From assembly GCF_026914265.1 (NCBI RefSeq), contig NC_069134.1, positions 8,239,758-8,303,757 of the forward strand: DNA of 64,000 nucleotides. Direction: 5' to 3'. The translations under genes were made by a program, and so were the position numbers. The number at the start of each line of letters is the position of its first letter. The first letter of the stretch is position 1. The notes beneath the pieces were generated by a model. The model was not told where the DNA came from, did not search any database, and was given only the letters and a program-made list of their open reading frames with translations. Below are positions 1 through 12,562 of this stretch, in pieces. The stretch comes from Mya arenaria. Taxonomy: Eukaryota > Mollusca > Bivalvia > Myida > Myidae.

Positions 1-1190
1 ATTTCATATTGTACATTTGATAGTAAACATGTATTCCAAAGTTTGAAAGTGAAAGCTTTGATAGTTTGCATGTAAATGACCCAAACACAACACTTAAATA
101 AGAATTATTATAACAACCTTTCCGACAAATTTCCAGGATATTTGGACTTAAAATGTTACCTCTAGAGTGTTAACAAGGTTTTTTTTCATATTTGGGCTCC
201 GTGACCTAGTTTTTGACCACAAATGACCAATATTCGAACTTGACTTAAAATTATCAAAACAACCGTTCTGACAAATTTCTAGGATATCTGGGCTGAACAT
301 GTTGCCTTTAGAGTGTTAACAAGGTTTTTCTATATTTCGGTTCTGTGACCTAGTTTTTGACCCCAGATGGTTCATATTCGAACTTGATCTAGAAATCAAC
401 GGAACAACATTTCTGACAAATAAACTTCACGGATATTTGGGCTGAAAATGTTAACGCTAGAGTGTTGAAAAGGTTTTTCCACATTTGTGCTCTGTGACTT
501 AGGTTTTACTATATTTGGGCTCTGTGACCTACATTTTGACCCCAGATGACCCATATTCGAACTAATGCTAGTATTCAACGAAACATTCTTTCTGATAAAT
601 TTCCAGGACATTTGGGCCGAAGATGTTACCTCTTGAGTGTTAACAAGGTTTTTCCATATTTGGGCTCTGTGACCTAGTTTTTGACCCCAGATGACCCATA
701 TTCGAACTTCAGCTAGAAATTATCGAATCAACCTTTCTGACAAATTTCCAGGATATTTGGGCTTGAAATCTTACCTCTAGAGGTTTAACAAGGTTTTTCT
801 ATATATGTGCTATGTGACCTAGTTTTTGACCCCAGATGACCCATATTCGAACCTGAGGTAGAAATCAACGAAACAACCTTTCTCACAAATTTCCAGGATA
901 TTTGGACTGAAAAAGTAGCATCTAGAGTGTTTACAAGATTTTTCTATTTTGGGGTCATGTGACCTAGTTTTTTTATCTAAGATGACCCATATTGGAACTC
1001 GTCCGACTTATTACTTGGACGAATATCCTGACCAAATTTCATGACAATTGAGGCAAAAATGTGACCACTAGAGTGTTAACAAACTCAGTGTGGACGGACG
1101 ACGGACGACAGACGACAGCCGACTGGCGACGGACATTCATCGATCCTAATAACTCACCCTCAGCCTACGGCTAAGGTGAGCTAAAAAGAT
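1..1190 (+). repeat. 145-bp tandem array ending in a GC tract and hairpin
   Basis: Seven or so diverged copies of a monomer containing 'gacctagtttttgacccc' occur near 202, 347, 534, 671, 816 and 961, giving a 145-bp period in the regular part. The array ends in a GGACGGACGACGGAC-type tract (about 1085-1135), then CTAATAA (1145-1151) and a perfect outer hairpin stem CTCACC/GGTGAG (1153-1158 with 1175-1180), followed by CTAAAAA. It is cut by the left window edge. No coding potential. The 3' hairpin next to CTAA recalls Helitron/Helentron 3' ends, but that assignment is inference. Confidence 0.85.
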
Positions 1191-1721
1191 ATATGCATTT
1201 TTGTAACCCGGAAATGAATTTCATCCACGAAATTTCATTATTTTTCTGAATGAATTTCTTATTTGACCTAAGTTCTTCATCAAGATCTCTCAAGACATTG
1301 TTGAATAGGTAGACTGGGTCATTTTGACATGAAAGCGAAGTACTAATGTCGACAGACCTTTCCGTAATACATGTAATGTGAATGCTTTTTGATCAAAATC
1401 TGTTTAAATATGTTTTTGTAAAATTTGTTTAACTCCTTACTAACCCAAAACATGTCGTCAAGAATAAATGTTTCACTCTCAAAAAATGATCGCTCCTCAA
1501 AGCTAAATAAAACATGTATTTTTAAACGTTTTAGTTTTGACCTTCCCCACCCACTTTTGCATCGCTGCCGGCCCTTAAAGTTCTTAACATATGGTAATAT
1601 TATCTCTTGATGTGCAAACATACGAAACTAAGTTGTAGGGCAGTCTACGTGTTCATTTAACCTCAGTTATGCATTCAGGTATCTTGGATATGTAACACAA
1701 ATCAAGTCGTTTGATTGTTAC

Positions 1722-1807
1722 CTGACCATACGGAGGAGTTAAACTCGAGGGCCCCGACACAGTAGACACCGTCTCGGGACAGGACATATAGCAGGAGGTC
1801 GCGGTAC
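1722..1807 (-). pseudogene. Orphan duplicated TPMT exon 6
   Basis: On the minus strand an 86-nt exon with an AG acceptor and a GT donor encodes YRDLLLYVLSRDGVYCVGAL followed by EFNSSVWS. It aligns without gaps to exon 6 of copy B (13374-13459) and copy A (6991-7076), with the same length and phase. No exon 7 or 8 follows downstream on the minus strand and no exon 1-5 set belongs to it, so it cannot make a methyltransferase alone. It could still be spliced from a read-through transcript of copy A, which lies upstream on the same strand. The reading frame is open and both splice sites look usable, so the duplication may be fairly young or the exon may be under some constraint. Confidence 0.85.
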
Positions 1808-3694
1808 CTTAGATGGATTTGGATGTCCTGCATTGATTCCATTACCTAACGCAGATACATTCATTTGTAAAATATAGCTGTTTTATGGCACAATGCATAT
1901 GTTGCTGCATCTGTTTGATATTAAAACGGAAAAAACAAGACTGAAAGACACCGAGAATGTTTTTGAAATATGATACAAACATCCTTCAGTAATTGAAAAA
2001 TATCGGATTTTCAGCTCAAGGTCACCAAGACCTACCTTGACTTCTGACAAACTGACGTCAAATTAGGTCAAGTTTGACGGACCTCTATCAAGTTCGGGGT
2101 CTTTAGGTCTAAGCGTTTTACAATTATTGATAAAAAACTGCGCTTTTTCAGCTTACATTCACAAAACCCTCTACCTTTGACCAACTGCCCACAAGAGCAA
2201 AAGGGTTCATCTGCCGGTCATGACCAGCTTCTCTACAAAGTTTGAGGTCCTTGGGCATTAGCTTTCTTAAGATCTTGGTCGGAAAAAGATTTTCAGCTCA
2301 AGGTCACAATCAGTTTGACATTTGATCCACTGACCTCAAAATGAATACGGTTCATCTGCTTGTCATGACCAATCATACTACCAAATTTGAGTTCCCTGTG
2401 TCAAAGCGATCTTCAGATATTGAATGTAAACCGATTTTAAACTTAAGCTCAACTCGACCTTTACCCTCGAAATCAATAGAGTTCATATCATACCTATTAA
2501 GTGTAAGATTCCTTGACCTAAGTTCTTCATCAATTAATCGGAAACCGATTTTCAGCTAAATGTAATATTAAGGTCAGCACGTCATTGACATTTGACCAAC
2601 TTTTGACCAACTGACCTCAACATTAAAAGGCTTTATCTGCTGATCAACCTGTACACAAATTATTAGATCACTGAGCCATAGCGTTCTTTAGCTACTGATC
2701 GGAAACCTTGGGGACGGACGGATGGACAGACAGAAGAACAAATAACTAGATCCCATTTTTTGTGGCATAAAATTCTAATTGCTGTTATACTAACAATTAT
2801 AAACTTAAGGTTCATCGCAGTTTTAAATAACGCAAGCTATGGATTAATAAGGGAAAACCTATATTCGAGTGTATATAAGGGTTATGATCATAAAAACTGA
2901 GATGGTATTCATAAAACACCTTCAGTCATTTCTTAACTTGACTTCTTAAAATGTTCATGGTCAAAATTAGTAAAAGTTTACATAAAGTTATGTGTATGAC
3001 ACACATTTAACGAAATTACAGTATTTTAGATATCATTAAGTAATTAAATCATACGACCAGTGAGATACTTTACCTAAGAAAATGACACAAGTAGGGACAT
3101 GACTTAAGAGTTTTATGAATGCCCGCGCCCATTGGCTTCATTGTATCCCGACCCCGCCGTGACACCATCACGACTTTAATTTTGTTTTAAAATACCATAA
3201 GTAACACGACATAGATCTGCCAGCGAATCGCAGTCAAACCCAGGCATCTGGAGACATTCATCTGGAGGACTTGAAGAAACAGTGGGATACCAGAAATCTG
3301 GTGGGATACCCTAATTCCTTTCGAAGAGACCTCTTGGTTATAGACTATTTATGTGCTCGGTGAAAAGCATCGATACACGGAACACAACTTTCCTGGGTTG
3401 AAATTTAAACGTCTTTCGGTTTGACACCCGACCTTCCACATTCGAAGCGAACACTCTATATCAGTGAGCTATCGGGTCAACGAATACCATGTTGCAGTAT
3501 ATACTGTTGTTTTTTAATTATAACTCCGAAGTAATTCGTTTATTTTTTTAACGAAATATCATTATTACACTATTTTCATTAACTATTCAATTGAACGTAA
3601 AATTATATTAGTAAGAAGAAAGGGGGTCATAAGACAATGATACGGCCATATGATACGGCCATGCTTATTGGATAGTTGGGTAACGTCAAGTCCT

Positions 3695-4325
3695 TACTAG
3701 TTCGCACGTTACGTAGTATAGCGCAGAACTTTTGTCTTAACATTTTGGCGCGCAAATATTAGTGCGCGGTTTAATCGGGTGTAAAAGTCAGGTGACCAGT
3801 GGCTATTGGTTAGCGGTTTAGGCGGGATAATGTTCGTGGCTATTAGTTCTACGCTCGACAGCGATCTAACTTTTCAGGCAATCAAATTCAAGTTTTGTTG
3901 TTTTACAATATATGATTTTGTAAAAGTAATGTACAAATATAATTCAAAGTTGTCTTAAAGCATGACACAATTATATTCGCATATTGTATGTGGTATGTTA
4001 AGTATATTTTACGGCGAGTCTTAAGATATAATGGGAACAGTTTTCCAGAGTATTTTACACTCTTTTGTTGGGGCGAAGTTTATCTCTGGTTTTTAATCTG
4101 ACCCATAATATCTTTGCACATAGTTTGTAGTTTAACAGAGTTCAACAATTGAAAGCAAATACTTCGTAGAAAACGATTTGAATAGATGTTGTTTATTGTT
4201 GTATATTGTTGTAACGATGTTGTATGTGCTATACTAGCGAACTGCTCACGCTGTTTCAAGCAATAAAACGCTTGTCCTACCCCGGCAAATGTGTTTGTTA
4301 TTTGTAATAGGAGTGTTCAGACTAT
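3695..4325. mobile_element. About 630-bp insertion in duplicated block, possible solo LTR
   Basis: This sequence is present in duplication copy 1 but absent from copy 2, where the flanks join near 15330-15340. It contains AATAAA near 4263, within 'caataaaacgcttgtcc', and G/C-bearing blocks near 3745-3860, which would suit an LTR-like non-coding element. No open frame is seen. Exact ends and a target duplication could not be fixed, so an LTR origin is only one option; loss from copy 2 is another. Confidence 0.35.
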
Positions 4326-4974
4326 ATTATATTATTGAAACTGTCATATATAATGAATTGTCATTTTACTTCAAGATAAATCTTTTTTCATATTAAAAAT
4401 CCGACTGTTTTGAAGGAAATTATTATTTTTATTATTATCCATCGAGACCTTTTTCTGAGCTTTGATGAAGCATCATAACGTTCGTAAACAAAACTATAAA
4501 AAAAACGCAGCCTACGAGTTTGTTGACATTTTTTTAAATACCCAATAAATGTGTCCGAAGCGGTTTGTAATAACGGTATAATACAAACGTTTTTTGGTAT
4601 CTTGATGTTTTTTTCTTGAAACGGTTTCTAAAATTTATTTTGAAAATTATATGACATATGCATCTTGTGATACGCCATTCAATAGTGTGCAGATAAATAT
4701 ATCGACTATAGACAAGACAATTTAGTATGCTGTTATTCACGAAAGAACAAACAATATCATCATGAAATTATACCGGATGAAACGGATTATCAACAAGAAG
4801 ATGAAGATTCGCCATGTGAGGATTTCAGAGAAAACGAGGTCAGTAAAACTTTCTTCTCCATTTCATTTGCTTTTCATACATATAAAAAATAAAACTTTTA
4901 TACTTTCATACCTAACACATAATGTTGTCAAACAACTTTTAATATCTTATTTATGCAAAAAATAACAAGAAACG

Positions 4975-5845
4975 CCGCAATGCGACGAAACCAGGTTTTT
5001 AATGATTGACAGAAGGACTTCAGACTGTGTTTGTTTTTCTATTTTTAGTAACAGTGAACTTGACCCTAGGGACCCCAAATGCAATCCATTGAAAGGTATC
5101 CATAAACTCTTCCTTTATACCAAGTTGTGTCAGGATATGTCAACCCTAACTTAAGTTATTCAGTTTCAACCATTTTTCTATTTTTAGTAACGGTGACCTT
5201 GACCTTAAATCTAGGGACCCCAAACGCAATCCCATGAAAGGTATCTATAAAATCTTCCTGTACACCAAGTTTAATCAAGATATGTCATCCCTAACTAAAG
5301 TTATTTAGTTTCAACCGTTTTTCTATTTTTAGTAACAGTGACCTTGACCTTAAACCTAGGGACCCCAATCGCAATCCCATGAAAGGTACCCATAAACTCT
5401 TTCTATACACCATGTTTGGTCAAGATATGTCAACCCTTACTAAAGTTATTCAGTTTCAACTGTTTTTCTATTTTTAGTAACAGTGACCATGACCTTGAAC
5501 CTAGGGACCCAAAACGCAATCCCATGAAAGGTCTCCATAAACTCTTCCTATGGACCATGTTTAGTCAAGATATGTCATCCCTAACTAAAGTTATTCAGTT
5601 TCAACCGTTTTTCTATTTTCAGTAACAGTGACCTTGACCTTGACCCTAGGGACCCCCAAACGCAATCCCATGAAAGGTATCCATAAACTCTTCCTATTGA
5701 CAAAGTTTGGTCAAGATATGTCAACCCTTACTAAAGTTATTCAGTTTCATAGGTGAGTTTGACACCGCCCGGCCGCCCGCCCGCCCGAACAACGACGTTC
5801 GCCATTCTAATAACCAGGTTTCACTATGTGAAAACCTGGTTAAAA
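4975..5845 (+). repeat. 145-bp array, second family, with 3' hairpin
   Basis: Five monomers contain 'ccttgaccctagggacccc'-like text, with the CTAGGG core at 5066, 5211, 5356, 5501 and 5646, a spacing of exactly 145 bp. The left part contains ACCAGGTTTT near 4991. The right end has a GCCCGCCCGCCC tract (about 5768-5785), CTAATAA (5806-5812), then a hairpin of AACCAGGTTT with AAAACCTGGTT (5812-5841) and TAAAAA. The layout parallels the array at 1-1190. Short open frames here are artefacts of the repeat. Confidence 0.85.
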
Positions 5846-6058
5846 ATGGTTTGGTTACAGGTAGGGTAAGAGTTACATCGGTTTTAAAAAGTCCTTATGT
5901 TTGAACGGTATTGGAGAATGGTGTTAAAATACTCTTCTGTATGATACTTGAAAGTTTTTAAACTTCATATTAAAACACACTCTTTTTTCTGTGACTTTAT
6001 TGGTGACGTCTTAGTTCATGTTGTAAATGCACATTTATCCGATTTTCTTTGATTCGCA

Positions 6059-9000
6059 TTACTGTTTTAATGTCATTCTGTACCAGCGATCCAAAACATA
6101 CGAGGAACTTTTTATGGCAGCACCGGCGGAAGAGAGCTTCGGTTTAGTTTCCGGTTCCGGTTTTGTTTCATCTTCATGTTTGGCATCGATCGAGCCCGCT
6201 TCTTTACTTGTGGTGGTCTTCATTGCTATGTCGTTGATGTTCTTTCCAGAGCGATCAGTTTCCAGCACCAAGTCAATGTTGCACTGTTCTCCTGGAATGT
6301 GAATAAGTATACATACACGTACGTGTGCTGTTTAGTTAATAAAGTTCTCCATAAAATATAGCTAAGATCAAACAACACGCGAAGTCACGTCTTTTCCAAA
6401 AAACAACAACGAATAATACTTTTGTTCAAGAGAGAGCACTAATACAATATGTATTTTTAAACTGTATTTCAAGTTCATAATAAAATTGTTTATACCAACT
6501 ACTCACCATATAAATCCCTAACTAAGCTGTCCCCGATGGAATGAGGTGGGCCTAAAAGTAAAATGAAACTTGGAACAGTTTAACCCAAACCTGAGCACCA
6601 TTTAAATAAAGGATTTTAGACTTAACTTCCAAAAATCTTAAATTTGTGTGATCGTCACAGTTGGCAACAAGCGAATTATTTTCGTTTCATTAACACTAAT
6701 ACTGGCTCAATAAACACAACATCAGCAAACTACCACCCTGGGATAACTCCACTTTACGACTAAGCTCTTTATAGAAATAGATCCCCAGGATAATTATTAT
6801 TGTTATATGTTTTATGTGAATATCTGGATTCCAGGTAAAAGCTAAAGGTTCAGGTTTTTGAATGACATCACAGACGATATTGACGGCGATGGCGACGACG
6901 ATACCAGCGCTTTACCAACACCTGAGTCTAGTTAAACAAAAAACAAAAGCCTAGCTCAAATCAGTCCAGCCAAATCCACTGAGACCGTACCTGGCCACAC
7001 TGCGGGGTCATACTCGAGCACTGAGAGGTAGTACACCCCGTCCGGCTTCATCAGGCTCAGCAGCAGGTCCCGGTACCTGCAGATAGGTATTTGTAACACT
7101 CACACAACCTTTCTTGGAATATTTTTCTGTACATGCCTACCTGCCAGGTGCAATGTTTTTGTCGGAACTAATTGGATATCACCAAAACATACATTCTACT
7201 AATATCAAGCAAACCACAGATCAATATTGATATGAAATGTATAAGATCGTTATTAAAACTTATGCAAAATATTTAATACTATCACTTTATTCATGTACAA
7301 ATGTCTGCCCCTACCTGCGATGGTCAGCAGTATTGATGGCCACAAGTGAGCGGCGGTCATAGATCACGTCAAACTGACCACACACGGCCCTGCAGTGGAC
7401 ACAAGGGGCACATAAATCATCACAGCATGTATACTTTCACATGAACAAATTCACATCAGTTTGCTTTCAAATACTTGGTACTAAATACAAAGAAATGCTA
7501 ACCTGCAAAGATTGACAGTGAATGACAGGGTTAAAGTGCACTGTAAACTACATCTGCTGAGTAACTTGTCAAGAAAAAGACTCACATTGAGAGGTTGAAC
7601 AGGTCAGCAGCGTACAGCCTTAGTCGACCGTCCTTCGTCTACAAACAAATCAAGTAGCCTGTGTCAGAAATATCATATACTATAGAAATACGACAGAGGT
7701 AATAGTTTTAGCTCTCAGTTATCTCCTCAATCCTTACGATGACACATGTTCAATGTATAATATTTGTTTCCAGTTATTTTCATTAAATAAACAATGTTAC
7801 TTAAGGAAATAAATTAGTTTAAACATTATTTATTTCATGAAAATAGACTTGAAAATGAAGTGCGAACGGTTTCCACCTCCTCTTGTGGCTAGGATATGGT
7901 CCGACTCTATACGTCGCTCATTCCTTTTTCATAGGCATTTAGGGAAGAATCATTTGACCCTTGTGTTAGGAAAAAGAAATCGCTTAAATAGGAACTTCAA
8001 GGGAGTCACCTGTCAAAAATTGGGAATTCTGCACGATATATTTAACAACGATACGTGGAAAACCTAGAAAAAGACCTCTGTCGAGGTATTATATCATAGC
8101 CGTAACTTTCCCAAATCATGCTGTGTGGTGCTAAGTGCCTACCGTATATTGCGTGCCCACGTTTTCCACGGCCTCTGATTCCGGCGTTAGTCCGTTCTCC
8201 TCGAAGAACTCGCGCACGCCCTGCTCCGCCACCTCCACACCCACCACAGTGTGACCTCGCTCCCACATCCTGTATCACACCCATTCCAATGAGGCAGTAA
8301 AGCTTAATGTATTTGCTATTTTTTTCTAGACATGATAAACGCAACAAACCATGACATACAACAGACTGTCAATTCTAAATGGACAAACTGACATGTAGTA
8401 AGGAAGTCTTTGAGGTCTAGTTGCAGCTAAATGAATGTCTTGAGTAAAATGTATATTTTTCTGGAACGCTATTTTCTAGCTTGTAACGGGTGAAGCCAAA
8501 TAGTAAACTCAAACTTATTTTGATGATATGAGGACATATGGTGTAATATAATAAAATATGAAAAACTGTCTTAAAATAAAAAAATGTCCAGCTATGATAG
8601 GTTAGTCAATGGTCAGTACAAACATAAATGTAATCAGTCCTTTAGACGGCAGACTTTATCATGACCTACCCCTACCTCTCCCATACCAGGTAACGTTTTA
8701 GTACTCAACACTGGTTCTATGCTTTGTGTTTGATTTATTGGTAGATACATATCTGTATATGATTGTATTATGATGCTATCCAGTATGTGGCTTGCTATGG
8801 AGCGTGAAATGTTCATTTGTTACCTTTCGGTGGTGTAACATCAGGTGGTGTAAATCTGGACATTATTTTCGAGCACTGTGCTTGTCCTTTACTGTCGGTG
8901 CATTTCATTCAGAGTGTCAAGTTATAATGATCCGGAAGGACCACAGCTACGTACCAGATCATGTCGGTGGTCTTGCCACACAGCGGCTGAAACACGGTCC

Positions 9001-9613
9001 TTGGTTGGCCGCCGAACATCCGGGCCTCCTCTTCAGCCAGGTACCTGAAGGTCAAGGGGACATGTGTGACACGTGTGCAGGCAAACACGCGTAAATTCTA
9101 CACTCATTTTGATATTAGTTTATTAGTGTTTTTTTATTAGACCTCTAGATAATTTGATGAACACAGCACCCTGGTTTTGTGTGTCTTGCTGTTGCGCGTG
9201 GACTATTAACACAAGAACAACTATTGTAAAGTTGCCGTGCGAGAACGGTAAATCACCGGAAAAAAACAGTTATGAATGCTATTACAGAAGATACAACTGA
9301 CTGCCGGGTAAAAGCAATGATCTCGACCCCTGTCTGAAAATTCAAGCACACATCCCCCCTCAGCTGAACTAATGATATTGGGTGTCCGAGAGTTGATATC
9401 GGCGAGACAATTTAAGTATAAATTTATATTCAAGATTCATCATGTTCATAAAGAAAACTTAAGATCGCTGTTTTTGTTCCATGAAATAAAAGGTACGCAC
9501 GGGTCGGGCTTGTCCTGGTGGAAGGCAATGTTGCGGTCCACCCATCGCTGTTTCCACGCCTCATTCGACATCACAGTGTCACCGGGTTCCGCCTCCACAC
9601 CGCTACCGGACAT
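6059..9613 (-). CDS. Thiopurine S-methyltransferase-like protein, copy A
   Basis: A SAM-dependent small-molecule methyltransferase of the TPMT family, probably cytosolic; the natural substrate is unknown. Eight coding exons on the minus strand: 9501-9613, 8955-9044, 8143-8269, 7586-7638, 7315-7389, 6991-7076, 6507-6551, 6059-6291. All have GT-AG introns and consistent phases, giving 273 codons. Landmarks are W20/W24 with AFHQ (30-33), PLCGK (58-62), the SAM-site motif GHTVVGVE (73-80, with E80 in the ribose-binding position), FDVIYDRRSLVAIN (134-147) and EYDPAVWPGPP near 174-184. Human TPMT has 245 residues; the extra length is a Lys/Glu/Pro-rich insertion of about 40 residues in the last exon (about 213-255), before the closing strand YVLDRWYRM. 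The ATG at 9613 precedes the conserved W block at the family's usual distance. Copy B follows the same plan. Confidence 0.92.
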
Positions 9614-12562
9614 AGCTCACGTATGCGTCTACTGTGGCCTTGGCGAACTGGAGACGGCAAGAATATAAACACATGTAAATCGTGGTATCAGTGGATATTG
9701 TCTGATACACACGCCTTTGGAAGGACATAAGTATTATATACCAGTATACTTTTTTGTATGGTCGATAAAACGTTAGATTAAAATTCCGTTTATCTTATAA
9801 AATAGTCATGATACCTATTATAACATCCACAAATTAAACATTAATTATACGTTTAGAGTCAATTACAGCTCTAGCTAGCCCTATATAGCAGGGCGGAGCA
9901 CCCTGCTGCCCTTTGTGCTACACTCTAACGTGCCCTTTTGTTTGAAAGAGTCAGTTTTCAGAAATAAGTTTAAAACATATACTAGTATTTAAACAATATT
10001 CTTTTAATAAATATACATAATGCCTTAATTTTGACACTAAAATAAAGATAGCAGCTAAGGTATTCATAACAAACTGTTACTTTTGAAAGTAGAAACAACA
10101 CATACACAATACAAATTGAACATAGCCCTTCTTAGTGCCCCATTAACTCTCACGCAATTCTCATAAAAAGTGCCCTTTTTGATCTAGTACCCTGCCCTTT
10201 TCAAATTCTGACTGGATCAGTGACAGTGTTCTATAATATCACATTATTACCGAAAATCGAGCCTCTCTAATGATTCCACACCACAGTAACCTTAATTTTG
10301 GTCCGACAAGCAATTTGGTCCCTGGTAAGGTCTGTTGGTACTAGAATGGAAGAAAATGCTCGTGATTGATTAGAAACTTAAGCTATAAAAGAAAAGAACG
10401 CACACGTAAAAATGTAAACAAGACATGGTAAGTATGCTTGCAGAAAATACTACACCAACATTTTTTTCAAGCAACTGATGTCTGTTTATTAATCGAATAC
10501 GAATTTACTCTACATACGGACAAGAGGCCCGGCAGGAGGGCATATGCTCTACTGTCATGGCACTTGTGGTCATTTTCAATCTTAAGCATTGGTGGGGGGG
10601 AGGGGGGGGGGGTAAAAAGCAAGATACTTATAATTAATTTGGGAAGCACTGTGTTCGGGTTAGCTGACGTCGTTGCATGTTCGACATGTTCAGACAGAAA
10701 AGGTAGTAATCAGATGAGTTCAATGAACTATTTTAAGATGTGCCAGTGACAGTAGTTCATATGCAAAGTATGTACATACTACCAGTAACAGCACCAATTT
10801 AAAGTGAACCATGTGTTTTAAATTGACTAGCTCATGTTTTAGGACCAAACATTAGTTGTCGCTGTAATGCATCTGAAAAAACTTAATATATCATTACAGT
10901 AGTCTACTTAATCATACGGAAATTTCAGAAAAACAACATGAAATTAAGTATGAAATATCTTGGGTATTAAATATAAAATATCTTATATCAACCAATTGGT
11001 CTTGAATCCTAGTATGCTGATGGAAAATTGTGTAGTTGTGGTGCAAGTCTACCTAAAAATATTTCACAGATAGTGCCTAAAGTGTTCCGATTTAGGTACT
11101 CAACAGTACGTGCTACATTTTGAACTAAGCGGAAACGTTGTGTAATACAATTTACATTATTTGTTAAAAACTCTCCTGCTGATTGTTTGACCAGTGTTTG
11201 GCAAATCAACATAGTCAGTTGTAAAGTGGTTCTTCTTGCAAAGGTTGATTCGAAAATTGCACAAACTAGTCACTTTTAAACGGAAATAATTAACTAAAGC
11301 TAACTTACCTGAAGCTGGTATCACATGTGTAAATTCTCACAAACAAGGGACGCTACTTCTGTGTTACTAGATTCGCAGTCCATGCATAGTTTTGATTAGC
11401 ATTTAAAATATCGGATGTCGGTCGATGTACTGAAGATTTACAATACATACTGTTGACATTATTCTCGCTCTTACTTTGTTAGTTTTGTCCGATATAAACA
11501 ACAAATGTTTTATTGTATTAGTACGAAGATTGTATTAAAGTCGCACTCTTACTCCCAAATAAGATTTACCACAAGTAAAACAATTGTTTTAATTTACGAA
11601 AAAGGATGAATAAATGTCGAAAACAATGGTTCTTATGAAGGATACCGAGTTTAATTTGAAAGAATTGTGAAAAAACCACGGTATTTCGACCTTATGACAC
11701 GATAGAAGATCACGGTAAATCTTTTAGCATTCACCAATCACATTTAATATTTTTGCCTTTCTTGCTATTAAGAACACCTTTACAACCGTGTCATCATTGA
11801 TTAATATTTTCCATAAATGCATAATTTAGTAAGGGTTATCGCGCAAAATTTATGTTCGTTATACATGTGTATGTATTGATTTTGAATAAGAGTGTCACTT
11901 TAAAATATTGAGTTCTTCATGCCGTGTATTGTGTTTGTATCGTCCCGAATTGTATCGCCTGCCCTTGGTTTGTATCACAGTTACTAAGGCTTAATATTTG
12001 GATAGCATTTTTGGCCAGTCGAGCTAACTGATTCGTGCGATTTGGTCCCTAGGGTGATCACTTGGACTGAAAAATCATAAACAAACGTGTTCTAATACAC
12101 TATGATACACGTAATAAACAAATAATCCACTTTTGGTTGTTTATTTTTTATTATTAAATATTCTAAAACTTCCTACACTTTTGAAATAAGCGTAAAGGTA
12201 AATTGAGAGAAAATGCAAGTCATATTTCAACATATATCATGGCACTTACAGAGACTACTTTTCATTAAATAATGGAAGAAAATATTTCAGTAATACGGCA
12301 ATACACACTTATACATAGACACGTTCATTTATACATATACATAAGGTTCAAAATTGTAAATATAGACCGTAGTATTTCAACCATGATTTAAGTTAACCGT
12401 TTTAAAGTAATTAATTATAGAGATACTTTCAAATTTTAAAACAAATTTCCTGTCCGGGACAAGTTCTATTTTGAGAACAATACCACTGATTAGTCATTTT
12501 TCGCTGGAGGTTAAACCAGACTTTCTGTCAAAATATCGGAACCCAATGACGAGGCATTTCCT
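9614..12562. other. Intergenic stretch between the TPMT copies
   Basis: No gene is supported here. It is AT-rich, with a small hairpin (AGCAGGG/CCCTGCT, about 9888-9906) at the start of a probable dispersed repeat (about 9885-10215) and an impure poly-G run (about 10590-10612). Because both TPMT genes read on the minus strand, it would contain the promoter of copy A and the downstream region of copy B. No convincing promoter motif was found. Confidence 0.5.

Larger units (their letters stand above)
1574..4725. repeat. Segmental duplication, copy 1 (partner 13236-15670)
   Basis: The block is collinear, in the same orientation, with 13236-15670. Matches include the stretch around 1590-1670 versus 13245-13325, TPMT exon 6, a degenerate 'ttttcagctcaaggtcac' tandem tract (about 2000-2760 versus 13690-14440), the text around 3100-3480 versus 14780-15150, and the end near 4660-4720 versus 15600-15670. 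Copy 1 carries about 630 extra bases (3695-4325). The source is an intron-exon-intron piece of TPMT copy B, because the functional exon 7 of copy B lies just outside the duplicated block. Confidence 0.85.

Noticed and set aside
4762..4965. 67-codon plus-strand frame before the 145-bp array
   Set aside because: AT-rich with low-complexity Lys/Leu content and no support from the paralogous block.
8042..8347. 101-codon open frame across TPMT copy A exon 3
   Set aside because: Only part of it is in the exon and in a different frame; it is a shadow of the TPMT exon.
11009..11212. 67-codon open frame on the minus strand
   Set aside because: Looks protein-like in composition, but there is no domain, splice context or second copy to support it.
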